The notes under the pieces are model-generated. The model saw only the letters and a program-made list of their open reading frames with translations, did not search any database and was not told the origin of the DNA. This document shows positions 16,559 to 25,237 of a DNA stretch of 41,945 nucleotides, in pieces (the stretch's first letter is position 1; the number at the start of each line of letters is the position of its first letter). The position numbers were made by a program, and so were the translations under genes. The stretch lies in contig CAIZLD010000076.1 in assembly GCA_903933715.1 (NCBI GenBank), forward strand, positions 1 through 41,945. Direction: 5' to 3'. This DNA is from an uncultured Spartobacteria bacterium. Lineage in GTDB: Bacteria; Verrucomicrobiota; Verrucomicrobiia; Chthoniobacterales; Chthoniobacteraceae.

Positions 16559-17610
16559 TGAATTTTTTTTTAAAGTTATATAACAAAGCTCAGGGGCTTT
16601 TGCCGCGAATACTGAACCGTTTCAATATTTTCCTTTATTTTCGCACGAGCCGTATCCGCCGACGCGCGGCACAGTGCCTCCGGGCGCATCCCCGGCAAAT
16701 GCGCGTAGTCCGGTTGCTGGGGAATTTCCCGGGGTTATGGCAACGATCCATTGAACAGACACCTGGAGGATCATGTCAGTGGGGCAACACTCTATTTGTG
16801 GCAGATGGTCCGGCTGACATTTATGTAATTTTAAATTCAATCATCCGCCCGGTTGGCAACCGTTATATTAAGCCCGCCTTTGCGTGGCCGGAGCGTGAGC
16901 GTGTTTGGGGACTTCACATGGAGCCCGCGGAATATGTTCAATACCTCGGCTATGATCTGGCCGAAGAGCACGATCATATCTCCCGGTTTTACACCAACTG
17001 CGATTATTTGATCGAACGGGGCGGCATTTATAAGGCTAGCCCCCCTTACGTGCATTCCCATGTTGGCAAGAGCTGGGACTTTCTAAACAAGGTAGAATAT
17101 CGACCGGAACGCCAGCAATTTGAGCTGGGTTTAATTTGCTCCCACCTGAAGGACATTGAGGGGCACAAAATCCGTCTTGAATTTCTGGAACGCCTGGATC
17201 AAAGCGGCCTTCCCTACGCTTTGTGGGGAAGAGGCGAAGCATTAAAACGCTTCCGCGGCTATCAAGGTTTCGCCGTTTCCAAATGGGCTGCGCACTCGCA
17301 ATGTCGATACACGATTGTGATGGAAAACACCGTATCGCGTTGGTACTGGACGGAGAAGCCGGCGGACTGCCTCATGTCGTTTTCGATGCCGCTTTACCAC
17401 GGCTGCCCGGATCTTGGAAACTATTTACCGAAGGATAGCTTTATCCCGATCGATATCCGGCGGCCGGATTGCATTGAGACGATCCGGGAGGTGTTGCATC
17501 GCGACACGTATTCACATCGGCTAAATGCCATCCATGAGGCGCGCCAGATTTTGCTTAAAAAACAGAATCTGTTTGCGTTCCTGGACCGCGAAGTTTCGAA
17601 TCATTACTAG
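16558..17610 (+). CDS. GT10-like (fucosyltransferase C-terminal fold) glycosyltransferase
   Basis: Protein of 350 residues whose C-terminal half resembles glycosyltransferase family 10. CRYTIVMENTVSRWYWTEKP (about residues 257-276) followed by MPLYHGCPDLGNYLPKDSFI parallels the fucosyltransferase pattern FENS...YVTEK...P..G.....PP.SFI. The preceding QFELGLICSHLKDIEGHKIR and GLPYALWGRG fit the donor-binding domain. The N-terminal third (LPRILNRFNIFLYF) is basic with no clear signal. GT10 enzymes usually use GDP-fucose; no GDP-fucose synthesis genes occur in this window, so the donor is uncertain. The start is fixed by TAATG coupling to the acyltransferase gene. Confidence 0.75.
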   Translation: MNFFLKLYNKAQGLLPRILNRFNIFLYFRTSRIRRRAAQCLRAHPRQMRVVRLLGNFPGLWQRSIEQTPGGSCQWGNTLFVADGPADIYVILNSIIRPVGNRYIKPAFAWPERERVWGLHMEPAEYVQYLGYDLAEEHDHISRFYTNCDYLIERGGIYKASPPYVHSHVGKSWDFLNKVEYRPERQQFELGLICSHLKDIEGHKIRLEFLERLDQSGLPYALWGRGEALKRFRGYQGFAVSKWAAHSQCRYTIVMENTVSRWYWTEKPADCLMSFSMPLYHGCPDLGNYLPKDSFIPIDIRRPDCIETIREVLHRDTYSHRLNAIHEARQILLKKQNLFAFLDREVSNHY

Positions 17611-17655
17611 TTCCTTGCCAGCAGCGGGACCAATGTCTTTCCGACTGCGCAGGGA

Positions 17656-18405
17656 TTATTTTGGAAACCAAAGATAACGCTGATCGATTAAGCGATTCAG
17701 GGATCGAAGGGTTTGTTTGACGAGCCATTGACCTCGGCTTGACGGGAATGCATCCCCTGTTGAACCGGAAATCGCCAAAAGCCTTGCCTGATGAGCAAAA
17801 GCCTTTACCTCATTGCGGGGGACATTGCAAAGAGTCCGAAACATCATGCGTTCGACCCAATCCCCATTGCGATCATCACATTTTTTATAAAGCCCGATGA
17901 GCCATTGTTTATAAAATGCCGTAGTTGGTGAAAATATATGCGTGCGCGCTAATTTTGAGCGTGGAATTTGATCGATCAAAAGGCTGGTCTCCCGCCTGCT
18001 GTGGCATTCTGATAAAAAGTCGGCCATGTTAAGGAACTGGTAACGCCCCGTCGATTTCAGCCACCGATCAGGAAGACTCGCCTCTGATTCTATCCAGGTG
18101 TCGAGCATTTCAAATTCCTGATACCCTTTACCGCGTTCCGGTGTTTTGGACGGTTCAAATTGCCGAACATGAAAGCGCTCCGTTTCGCGAAAATCAGGAT
18201 CCTCCTGCAACGGATAGCAAGAGTTCTCCAAAAAATAGACTGGGGCAAACTTTAGGTAAAAGCGAATGGATCGAAGATACTCTGCCCGCCGAGCCTCCGC
18301 ATTGGAAATGGGGGTTACCACTCCATTGGGAATAATGGTCCCCGTAAGAACAATGGGTATTGTCTCTGCGCGGTAGCTGCTGGCCGATTGGTTTGAGTGA
18401 TGCAT
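17656..18405 (-). CDS. uncharacterised capsule-cluster family protein
   Basis: Soluble 249-residue protein on the opposite strand to its neighbours. The pattern IPIVLTGTIIPNG, then RAEYLRSIRFYLKFAPVYFLE with NS next, then GKGYQEFEMLD and LKSTGRYQFLN, matches, from memory, an uncharacterised protein group found in capsule and O-antigen clusters of Bacteroidetes and others. That group is sometimes suspected to be glycosyltransferases. There is no signal peptide, membrane span or recognisable catalytic motif beyond these blocks. It is convergent with the GT10-like gene (45 bases apart) and divergent from the Wzy-like gene across 399 bases. Function is unassigned. Confidence 0.72.
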   Translation of the reverse strand: MHHSNQSASSYRAETIPIVLTGTIIPNGVVTPISNAEARRAEYLRSIRFYLKFAPVYFLENSCYPLQEDPDFRETERFHVRQFEPSKTPERGKGYQEFEMLDTWIESEASLPDRWLKSTGRYQFLNMADFLSECHSRRETSLLIDQIPRSKLARTHIFSPTTAFYKQWLIGLYKKCDDRNGDWVERMMFRTLCNVPRNEVKAFAHQARLLAISGSTGDAFPSSRGQWLVKQTLRSLNRLIDQRYLWFPK

Positions 18406-18804
18406 ACTTTAAAATGAAAAGGACCGCTCTCAGCAGATTAAAATCGGCTCCGTAAAAAACAACTTATAAAAACAACCCGTTTGAATGACAATTACCTGAA
18501 GCCAAGGGCACACGCCTGCCAACCAACGCCGAAAACGATGGATCGCGGCAGGGCGCCAAAGAAAGTTTTTGAAGGGCTAAAAATTGAACTGGGAAGTCGC
18601 GCGAGGCTTGCTTAGATTGTGAGCCAAATTGCATGAAAAAGTTTTTCATCTCCACGCCGAATTTTTACCAGATCTGTTGCATCGCTAATGACAACCGAGG
18701 CTCGAAACTGCAATCCGGTAAAAACTAGAGCAGGAGCTTCCGGGATGAGCAACGAGAGATTTCTGGGCCATGCTTGAGTATTCCGAACCACCCCTCCATT
18801 TCAT
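18406..18804. other. intergenic gap with no recognised feature
   Basis: This 399-base spacer lies between the inverted uncharacterised gene and the Wzy-like gene, which are divergent, so promoters for both should lie here. I see no convincing open frame (a 63-codon minus frame at 18464-18655 has no family features), no hairpin terminator and no copy of the repeats found elsewhere in the window. The DNA is less GC-rich than the flanking housekeeping regions. Confidence 0.5.
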
Positions 18805-20430
18805 ATGAATCGATCTTTTGAGCAACTGCCTGAAAATCTAACGAAAGCCATCGTCCATCTCACCGGGATCGGTTTGGCCATTTTCCTCGGTTTATCGGCG
18901 GGGAGCGGCAACTTCATGCAAGTCGGGAAGTTTGTCTTTCTTGTTTTGGCTTTGTTATATGTGCTATTCTTGCAGAATTTGACTTGGAAGATTATTTATT
19001 TTATTTGCACCCTTGGGTTGAATTTTATACCGGGAGGCATTTTCTTTGGGGCGTCAGAGATAACCTGCGCTATTCTCTTTTGCCTTTTTGCAGCGACATG
19101 GTGGCGCAAAGAAAAGCCGATAACTCCTTTTGAAACAGAAAAACTCCCTTTCAGGATTTTTAATGTGTGTCTCATTGCATGGATAACTTACAATATTATC
19201 CACATGCTGTACACTATTTGGGATCCCTATTGGGCGGGAGATGTTGCCATTAAAAACCTGCTCAAAACCTATATCCAATGGGCTGGATTGCCAATCGCAG
19301 TTTTCTATTTCATGCATTTCCCCCAATCTCTTAAGATAAAAGAAGATTTCCCTAAAACGATGGGGAAGATTCTCTTGTTCTGTTTGTTGGCAAATCTCGC
19401 GATTCGAACTTATGCTCTGCTCTCGGGCCGTTTTGGAGGCGATCCAACCCTTACCAAAGTTGAATTTGCTCAAGGCATGTTTTATATTCCGGGAATCGGC
19501 GCAACCGAAAACCCTTATGTCTTTCGTATCCTTGGGCCGATGTCGATCCTCTTCTGCATGACTTTTCTCCACTCGGAATGGATCAAGAGCCAAGGGCCGG
19601 GTCAAAGGTGGATTCTTCTCTTATGTTTGGGCATGAGCTGGATCGGCACCATTCTCGGAGGAGGACGCGCCTCAATCCCTCTTGCTGTTTTTTTTATATT
19701 ATCAGTTTATATTTTTCGAAAGAAATATGGGCGATTGATCTTAATGGGCATTACGGCGATCTTTATGATCGGACTGGCCAATGGATTATATCATATCGGG
19801 CTCATGCAGCACCTGCCCCCAATGGTTCTAAGATCGTGCGCAGTAATTATTATCAACAAAGGCGAGGACGCAAAGGTGCTTTTGCGCGGCTCGAATGAGA
19901 TGCGGGAGGATATTTTCAAAATGGCCATTGCCGAGTGGAAATCAGACTCTCGCATTTTTTGGTTCGGCCGATCCACTTATTCCTACGGATATGATGATAT
20001 ATTGGATGCTCAACTGAGAGCGGATGGGCTGTTGATTTCCGGGCTTCGCCGGGGCGCTTCTCACAATCTCATTTCGGATCTCTTGATCATCTTTGGACTG
20101 GTGGGCTTCTGCCTCTTCATGGCGATGATTTTCAGTTACCTATGGTTGATGTGGGGAATCTATCGTTATAAATTCTACCAAAATGTGGAGCCAGGTGTTC
20201 GAAGCTTGGCCTTGGTTGCTTTTTTGGGCACGGCGGGGTTCGTGAGCTATGGCCTGATAGCGGGAGGGGGGATGATCGATGGATTCTCCCTTCTCATTAT
20301 TCTTTCGCGGATTTATGCGGTGAACATCTCGCAGATTCAATCTGCCAAATCTGCAGAATCGAAAACTCTGCCTCATATCGGCCGCTATTGGGACGCTCCT
20401 AATTTTCACGCCAAGCGAGCTATTTCCTGA
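18805..20430 (+). CDS. O-antigen polymerase/ligase-like membrane protein (Wzy/WaaL type)
   Basis: Polytopic membrane protein of 541 residues. About ten hydrophobic segments are evident (for example IVHLTGIGLAIFLGLSAGSG, FVFLVLALLYVLFLQNLTW, RLILMGITAIFMIGLANGLY), with a large extracytoplasmic loop at about residues 330-430. A FWFGRSTYSYGYDD segment and the RRGASHNLISDLLIIFGLVG block (SHN followed by a hydrophobic run) are the pattern typical of Wzy polymerases and O-antigen ligases. It should act at the periplasmic face on lipid-linked repeat units exported by the flippase. Base composition is notably AT-rich. Polymerase and ligase roles cannot be separated from sequence. Confidence 0.82.
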   Translation: MNRSFEQLPENLTKAIVHLTGIGLAIFLGLSAGSGNFMQVGKFVFLVLALLYVLFLQNLTWKIIYFICTLGLNFIPGGIFFGASEITCAILFCLFAATWWRKEKPITPFETEKLPFRIFNVCLIAWITYNIIHMLYTIWDPYWAGDVAIKNLLKTYIQWAGLPIAVFYFMHFPQSLKIKEDFPKTMGKILLFCLLANLAIRTYALLSGRFGGDPTLTKVEFAQGMFYIPGIGATENPYVFRILGPMSILFCMTFLHSEWIKSQGPGQRWILLLCLGMSWIGTILGGGRASIPLAVFFILSVYIFRKKYGRLILMGITAIFMIGLANGLYHIGLMQHLPPMVLRSCAVIIINKGEDAKVLLRGSNEMREDIFKMAIAEWKSDSRIFWFGRSTYSYGYDDILDAQLRADGLLISGLRRGASHNLISDLLIIFGLVGFCLFMAMIFSYLWLMWGIYRYKFYQNVEPGVRSLALVAFLGTAGFVSYGLIAGGGMIDGFSLLIILSRIYAVNISQIQSAKSAESKTLPHIGRYWDAPNFHAKRAIS

Positions 20431-20444
20431 TCCACAGTGAAATT

Positions 20445-21329
20445 ATGAGATTCACAGTCGTCACCGCAAGTTACAACCAGGGGCCATTCATCAGGAACTG
20501 CATCCAAAGCGTGCAGGCGCAATCCGCCGAGAATCCGTCGATCGAGCTGGAGCATATCATTGTGGATGCCTGCTCAACCGATGAAACGCTTTCAATCCTG
20601 AAGCAGTATCCCCATTTAAAATGGATCTCCGAGCCCGACAAGGGCCAATCCGATGCCATTAATAAAGGGGTGGGGATGGCGGCGGGCGATTGGGTGATTT
20701 GGCTCAATGCGGACGATTTTCTTTTGCCGGGAGGCCTCCGGGCCATCCTCGAACGGATGCACGCGAAGCCATCCCGGAACGTGTTCTATGGCCACATGAT
20801 GCTCGTCGGTGGCGATGGCCTCCCCGTGCGCCCTTTGTTTTGCGTGCGCTACCGGCCCGCAATGACCCAGTATGGCCTCTGTCTTGCACCAACATCTGGA
20901 ACCGTTTTCAAAACCTCGTTGCTCCGCGAAAACCCGTTGGACGAAAGCTACCATTACGTCATGGACACCGAGTGGTTCCTGCGCACCGGAGCGCAAGTTA
21001 GAGCCTGTGCGGTCCAGGCATTCACTGTTGCGTTCAGGGTTTGGGCTCAAAGCAAGACCGGCCCCTTGACAATGGGAGGAGGTATTCCTCAAAAACATCT
21101 CCAAGAGCGAATCCGTTACACCGAACGCCACATCCTGCAACGGTGGCCATCATGGCTGCGCCCCTGGCAAGCGCCCCTTTCGAAGCTGGTTCGGTTGAGC
21201 CTTCTTCCGGAATATTATTTCCAAAAAATCTATGCATTGATAAGCCAATCGCTGTCCAATGGCATTTCCGCGGCAACTGCCGATTGCGCGCGCATCGCGC
21301 GCATCTCAGTCGATCCATCTGAACCTTAA
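20445..21329 (+). CDS. family 2 glycosyltransferase
   Basis: Cytoplasmic GT-A fold enzyme of 294 residues. The nucleotide-binding start FTVVTASYNQGPFIRNCIQS is followed by HIIVDACSTDETLSIL, the conserved SEPDKGQSDAINKGV block and the DxD-equivalent WLNADD near residue 88. FLRTGAQVRACAV forms the late acceptor region, and there is no membrane span. It shares the PDKGQSDAI and WLN-DD blocks with the next gene (21347), suggesting related donor or acceptor chemistry. It begins 14 bases after the Wzy-like stop. Donor sugar unknown. Confidence 0.93.
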   Translation: MRFTVVTASYNQGPFIRNCIQSVQAQSAENPSIELEHIIVDACSTDETLSILKQYPHLKWISEPDKGQSDAINKGVGMAAGDWVIWLNADDFLLPGGLRAILERMHAKPSRNVFYGHMMLVGGDGLPVRPLFCVRYRPAMTQYGLCLAPTSGTVFKTSLLRENPLDESYHYVMDTEWFLRTGAQVRACAVQAFTVAFRVWAQSKTGPLTMGGGIPQKHLQERIRYTERHILQRWPSWLRPWQAPLSKLVRLSLLPEYYFQKIYALISQSLSNGISAATADCARIARISVDPSEP

Positions 21330-21346
21330 ACAAGCACCGCCAAACC

Positions 21347-22165
21347 ATGAGCACCATTTCCAACCCGGGTAAACTGCCCGTCATTAGCATTATTACGCCG
21401 AGCTACAATCAGGCGGATTACCTGGAGCAGACGATCTTGAGCGTTTTGAATCAGGATTATCCCGCGATCGAGTACATCATCATTGATGGCGGTTCCACGG
21501 ATGGTTCGGTGGAAATCATTAAAAAATATGAGAGTCGGCTGGCCTACTGGCAAAGCAAGCCCGACAAAGGGCAATCCGACGCGATTGCCACCGGCTTTGC
21601 AAAAGCCACTGGAGATGTAATCGCCTGGCTTAACTCGGACGACTATTACGAAGAAGGCGCATTGAAACGCGCGGGGGAATTCTACGCTCAACATCCGGAT
21701 ACCGTAATGGTGTATGGCGATTATTATAACCTCTATCCCGATGGCTCCAAAACCTTGAAGCCCAAGATATCCTTCGACTTCAAAGCGTGTCTTTACGCTT
21801 ACATGATGGTCGCCCAGCAATCGTCCTTCTTCAGCCGGGATGCCTACTTAAAGATCGGAGGGCTAAACCGGGAACTCCATTACGCGATGGACTTCGACCT
21901 GTTTCTGCGGTTGGGCCACGCTTTTCCGGGGCGCATTTATCATATTAAAGAGGCGCTCTCCACGTTCCGGCTGCACGAGGAATGCAAATCGTGGTCTCAG
22001 AAAGAAAAGTTCAGCCCTGAAATCAAAGCCGTTCGGAGGCAATTCACCCAAGAACCCCGTGCGTTGCTCAAGCTCAAAAACAAATTCTATCTCGCAAAGG
22101 TTATCCTGATGTTTCTTTTGCAACGGGGGGTAATTCCCAAACCCAAAGATAAAAAACGCTTTTGA
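21347..22165 (+). CDS. family 2 glycosyltransferase
   Basis: Second GT2 enzyme of 272 residues. VISIITPSYNQADYLEQTIL, YIIIDGGSTDGSVEIIKKYE, SKPDKGQSDAIATGFAKATG and the metal-binding WLNSDD (near residue 93) are canonical. MDFDLFLRLGHAFPG is the usual ED-like catalytic region of this subfamily. It ends in a basic tail (RGVIPKPKDKKRF). The stop overlaps the next ATG (TGATG). It is a paralogue of the preceding gene by motif but clearly diverged. It probably adds a neighbouring sugar in the same repeat unit. Confidence 0.93.
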   Translation: MSTISNPGKLPVISIITPSYNQADYLEQTILSVLNQDYPAIEYIIIDGGSTDGSVEIIKKYESRLAYWQSKPDKGQSDAIATGFAKATGDVIAWLNSDDYYEEGALKRAGEFYAQHPDTVMVYGDYYNLYPDGSKTLKPKISFDFKACLYAYMMVAQQSSFFSRDAYLKIGGLNRELHYAMDFDLFLRLGHAFPGRIYHIKEALSTFRLHEECKSWSQKEKFSPEIKAVRRQFTQEPRALLKLKNKFYLAKVILMFLLQRGVIPKPKDKKRF

Positions 22166-23334
22166 TGAGCGAAACACCCTCTTCCACTCCCGCGAAACCT
22201 CTCATCCGCCTCACCGCCGAGCAGCGGAGTACGCTTGAGAGCTTGCTTGCGGGCCGAACCGACCGGTTGATCTTGAGGAAAGAAGACCCATTTCTGTCGG
22301 TAGAACAAGGCAGCGATGTCGACATCCTCTGTCGTTTTCCCAACAAAGCCAAACAGGAGATCCTTAATCGCCTGGGCGCGCCGGTTTGGATAGCGCGCCG
22401 ATCCTATGTCACCAGTTTCTTTTACGATTGGTGTCACCTGGACATCATGCCTTCGGTCGAATGGTGGGGAGCCTCGTTTCTATCCAATGAACGCCTGTTC
22501 GGCGCATCCCGAGCGGGGCAATTTGTAATCCGGCGGCCCTCGCTGGCTGACGATGCCCTCATCGTCTGGTTTTCCAGCATCCTTTGGGGAGGTTTTTTTA
22601 AAGAAACCTACCGTCCGGCGATTCTGGAAGCCGTTGCGCAAGATCCCATAGGAATCGAGTCAGGGTTAACCGAGGCATTCGGTCCGGCACTCGGCAATGA
22701 ATTGTGGTGCATGGCTCAATCGGAACGATTCCAGGATGCGGTGCTGTTAAAATCTCGACTGCGCAAAACGCTATGGCTCCGGCAATTCACAAGACAACCG
22801 GCGAGAACACTTTGGAGCCTCGCCCGATTCTTCTGGGCGGAACTTTGCCTGACCCTGCGGCCTCCGATGCCGATGATCGCCTTTTTCATGACGGAGGGAT
22901 ACGATGTACAAAGTTTGCTCAGAGAACTCACGGCGCGCCCCTCACGAACCTTGCTGGGATTCAGTTCGATTCCATATAACCAACAAACACTCAAGCCCTG
23001 GGTATATTGGAGACGCATTGCAAGAACCCGCGCCAAAAACAAGATCGTGGTGATCACTCAAACCTCCGCTGCCTTTCTTCAGAATGCTTTAAATCAACGT
23101 CAAAGGCCGTTGAACTTCCTAAACAAAATTTTCTCTGGGGGAACCCCCCGGCCGGACTTGTTTTTTGTGATCATGAAAAACGCTCAGGATCACGAAGGCT
23201 TGGCTGTGATAGAGCGACTTTCCGGTGCTTGCATTCTGGATGGGAGCAAATCTCCGCAGGAACTTGCAGACATCGTCCTTTTAGAAATCCATAAGCTCTT
23301 GAAAGCGCGCACCTCGGAAAGTTATGTTCTCTAA
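22165..23334 (+). CDS. nucleotidyltransferase-like protein with a degenerate thymidylate-kinase-like domain
   Basis: Unusual 389-residue protein. The N-terminal part has a polymerase-beta-like nucleotidyltransferase signature, EQGSDVDILCR near residues 46-56, with a later carboxylate in WCHLDIMP near 88-95. The C-terminal part, from about residue 234, starts MIAFFMTEGYDVQSLLREL, which aligns in position with the P-loop strand of thymidylate kinases but lacks GxxGxGK. It continues with TPRPDLFFVIMKN and ends in a helix-rich ILDGSKSPQELADIVLLEI, as those kinases do. The kinase half is thus predicted to be inactive in ATP binding. ATG at 22165 overlaps the previous stop. A gene with an intact P-loop of similar type lies at 24608. 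Function unknown. Confidence 0.6.
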   Translation: MSETPSSTPAKPLIRLTAEQRSTLESLLAGRTDRLILRKEDPFLSVEQGSDVDILCRFPNKAKQEILNRLGAPVWIARRSYVTSFFYDWCHLDIMPSVEWWGASFLSNERLFGASRAGQFVIRRPSLADDALIVWFSSILWGGFFKETYRPAILEAVAQDPIGIESGLTEAFGPALGNELWCMAQSERFQDAVLLKSRLRKTLWLRQFTRQPARTLWSLARFFWAELCLTLRPPMPMIAFFMTEGYDVQSLLRELTARPSRTLLGFSSIPYNQQTLKPWVYWRRIARTRAKNKIVVITQTSAAFLQNALNQRQRPLNFLNKIFSGGTPRPDLFFVIMKNAQDHEGLAVIERLSGACILDGSKSPQELADIVLLEIHKLLKARTSESYVL

Positions 23335-23347
23335 CCCACTTCCCTGC

Positions 23348-24604
23348 ATGCCATCCCGGTTGAAAATCCTCCTCTCCGCCTATGCCTGCGAACCGGGCAA
23401 GGGTTCGGAACCCGGCGTGGGCTGGAGTTGGGCGGAACAGATGAGCCGCCTTCATGAGGTTTGGGTCATCACGCGTTCCAACAACCAAGCGGCTATCGAG
23501 GGATCGGGACTGGAGTGGGTCCAAAACGTCCATTGGGTCTATTACGACCCGCCCGCCTGGCTCACTTTTTGGAAAAAGGGGAACCGAGGCGTGCAAGTTT
23601 TTTATTATTTGTGGCAAATCGGTGCGTGGCTCAAAGCCCGAAAACTGTTGCGCCAAACCGCTTTTGATCTCGCCCATCATGTTACATTCGGTAATTACTG
23701 GCTGCCCTCCTGGATCGGGCTGCTGCCCATTCCGTTTGTCTTCGGCCCGGTCGGTGGCGGCGAAGTAACCCCGGAACCACTCTTGTCGAGCCTCACCCCC
23801 AAGCAACAACGCTACGAACGGCTCCGACGCTTTCTCCAAAAAATTTTCCGCTTTGATCCGGTGCAGCATTGTGTGATGCGGCGGGCGGCCGTGATCTCGG
23901 CCACAGACGAAACGGGCGAAAGAGTCCAAGCCTGGTTTCGACCCACGTTTCATTCGGTCCAAGCGCAATGCGGGCTCTCGGCACCAGAACTGGCCATGTT
24001 CGGCGCATTGAAACCAAAGTCAGACGGCCCTTTCCGCCTCATCAGCATGGGGCGCCTGGTGCATTGGAAAGGCTACCACCTGAGCCTCATGGCATTTGCG
24101 AGGCTGCTTGAAACATTCCCAGAAGCCGAGTATTGGCTGGCCAGCGACGGCCCGGAGCGGCCGACTTTGGAAGCGTTGGCGGCACAACTAGGCTGCGGCG
24201 ACCAAGTCAAATTCTGGGGAAGGCTGCCTAAATTGGATGAGTTATATGCCAAGCTGGAACAATCCGATGTCTTGGTGCATCCCGCCATGCACGAGGCTTT
24301 CGGCGTGGCGTGCATGGAGTCGATGGCATCGGGGCGGCCTGTCATTTGCTTGAACCGTGGCGGCCCCGCATTGCTCGTGACTCCCGAAACCGGCATTGCG
24401 GTCGAACCGGGCACGGTCGAAGAAACCGTTGCACGACTGGCCGGTGCCATGTTGTGCCTGGCTCAAGATTCACCTTTACGGCAACAAATGGGGCAGAACG
24501 CCCGTATCCGAATCGCACACTGTTTTTCTTGGGAAAAAATGGCGGAAAAGATGAATGAAGTGTACCAGCAAATGGTGCGTTCCGGTCTTTCCGAGAATCA
24601 TTGA
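23348..24604 (+). CDS. family 4-type glycosyltransferase
   Basis: GT-B fold retaining glycosyltransferase of about 418 residues. The N-terminal ILLSAYACEPGKGSEPGVGW is characteristic of a GT4 subgroup in exopolysaccharide clusters. The C-terminal donor domain has RLISMGRLVHWKGYHLSLMA and the E-x7-E block HEAFGVACMESMASGRPVIC near residues 312-331. ATG at 23348 places the start next to the conserved first strand; an in-frame ATG at 23324 would overlap the previous gene by 11 bases and is also possible. It belongs to the tightly packed series running to 27179. Donor unknown. Confidence 0.92.
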   Translation: MPSRLKILLSAYACEPGKGSEPGVGWSWAEQMSRLHEVWVITRSNNQAAIEGSGLEWVQNVHWVYYDPPAWLTFWKKGNRGVQVFYYLWQIGAWLKARKLLRQTAFDLAHHVTFGNYWLPSWIGLLPIPFVFGPVGGGEVTPEPLLSSLTPKQQRYERLRRFLQKIFRFDPVQHCVMRRAAVISATDETGERVQAWFRPTFHSVQAQCGLSAPELAMFGALKPKSDGPFRLISMGRLVHWKGYHLSLMAFARLLETFPEAEYWLASDGPERPTLEALAAQLGCGDQVKFWGRLPKLDELYAKLEQSDVLVHPAMHEAFGVACMESMASGRPVICLNRGGPALLVTPETGIAVEPGTVEETVARLAGAMLCLAQDSPLRQQMGQNARIRIAHCFSWEKMAEKMNEVYQQMVRSGLSENH

Positions 24605-24607
24605 GCC

Positions 24608-25237
24608 ATGACTAAAACTAACAATCGCGGTTGTTGGACGGTCCTTATCGGCCCTGACGGGGTTGGCAAAACGAGTGTTGCCCAAGGGATCTTCCCCAAA
24701 GTGGCCGATCGATTCGACTCCTTGCGCTACCACCATTGGATCGCTCCGTGGACGCAGCCGCTCCGCTCCGATGTCCCGCCCGGGGGCGGCCGTTTTGAAC
24801 CCGGCCCGTGCCGATGCGGATTTTTTGGAAATCTCATCTCGCTGGCGCGCCTCGCCCGCAACATCGTGCGAGCCTGGCTTGGCTACGTGCTGCGCATCCG
24901 GCCTCACTTGCGCCGGAGCCGCCTGGTTCTGGGCGACCGGTATCTCTTCAACTACCTCCTTGATCCGCAAAGCGTCCGCTACGGAGCCGCGCCTTTTTGG
25001 GTCCGGCTGGCGCTGCGGCTGGTTCCAAAACCGGATGTCGTCATCAGCCTCGTCGCCGATCCGGAGGTGATCCACGCCCGCAAAGACGAGCTAAGCGTAA
25101 CAGAAATCGCCGATCGCCTCGCTCGCGCCCGCGAACTGAGAAGCCTCGGCTTCAACCTGGTTGAGGTTTCCGCCGACGCCCCGCTCTCCGCCGTCATTGA
25201 AAACGCCGCGGCCGTCATCTTAAATTCCCGTGCATGA
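24608..25237 (+). CDS. thymidylate kinase-like P-loop protein
   Basis: Small 209-residue nucleotide/sugar-kinase-like P-loop protein. The Walker A motif LIGPDGVGKTSVAQGIFP lies at residues 13-30, a DRY segment (LVLGDRYLFNYLLDP) near residue 108, and PKPDVVISLVADPEVIHARK near 140-159 fits the LID-proximal region of thymidylate kinases. It is not expected to be the housekeeping Tmk: the motif spacing differs and it sits within a polysaccharide locus, three bases after a GT4 and overlapping an APH-like kinase by ATGA. Such kinase-like proteins in exopolysaccharide clusters are, to my knowledge, uncharacterised. Substrate unknown. Confidence 0.75.
   Translation: MTKTNNRGCWTVLIGPDGVGKTSVAQGIFPKVADRFDSLRYHHWIAPWTQPLRSDVPPGGGRFEPGPCRCGFFGNLISLARLARNIVRAWLGYVLRIRPHLRRSRLVLGDRYLFNYLLDPQSVRYGAAPFWVRLALRLVPKPDVVISLVADPEVIHARKDELSVTEIADRLARARELRSLGFNLVEVSADAPLSAVIENAAAVILNSRA

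Noticed and set aside
24608-25237. Housekeeping thymidylate kinase (tmk)
   Set aside because: The P-loop is present but the context and other motifs differ from Tmk; called only as a kinase-like protein.
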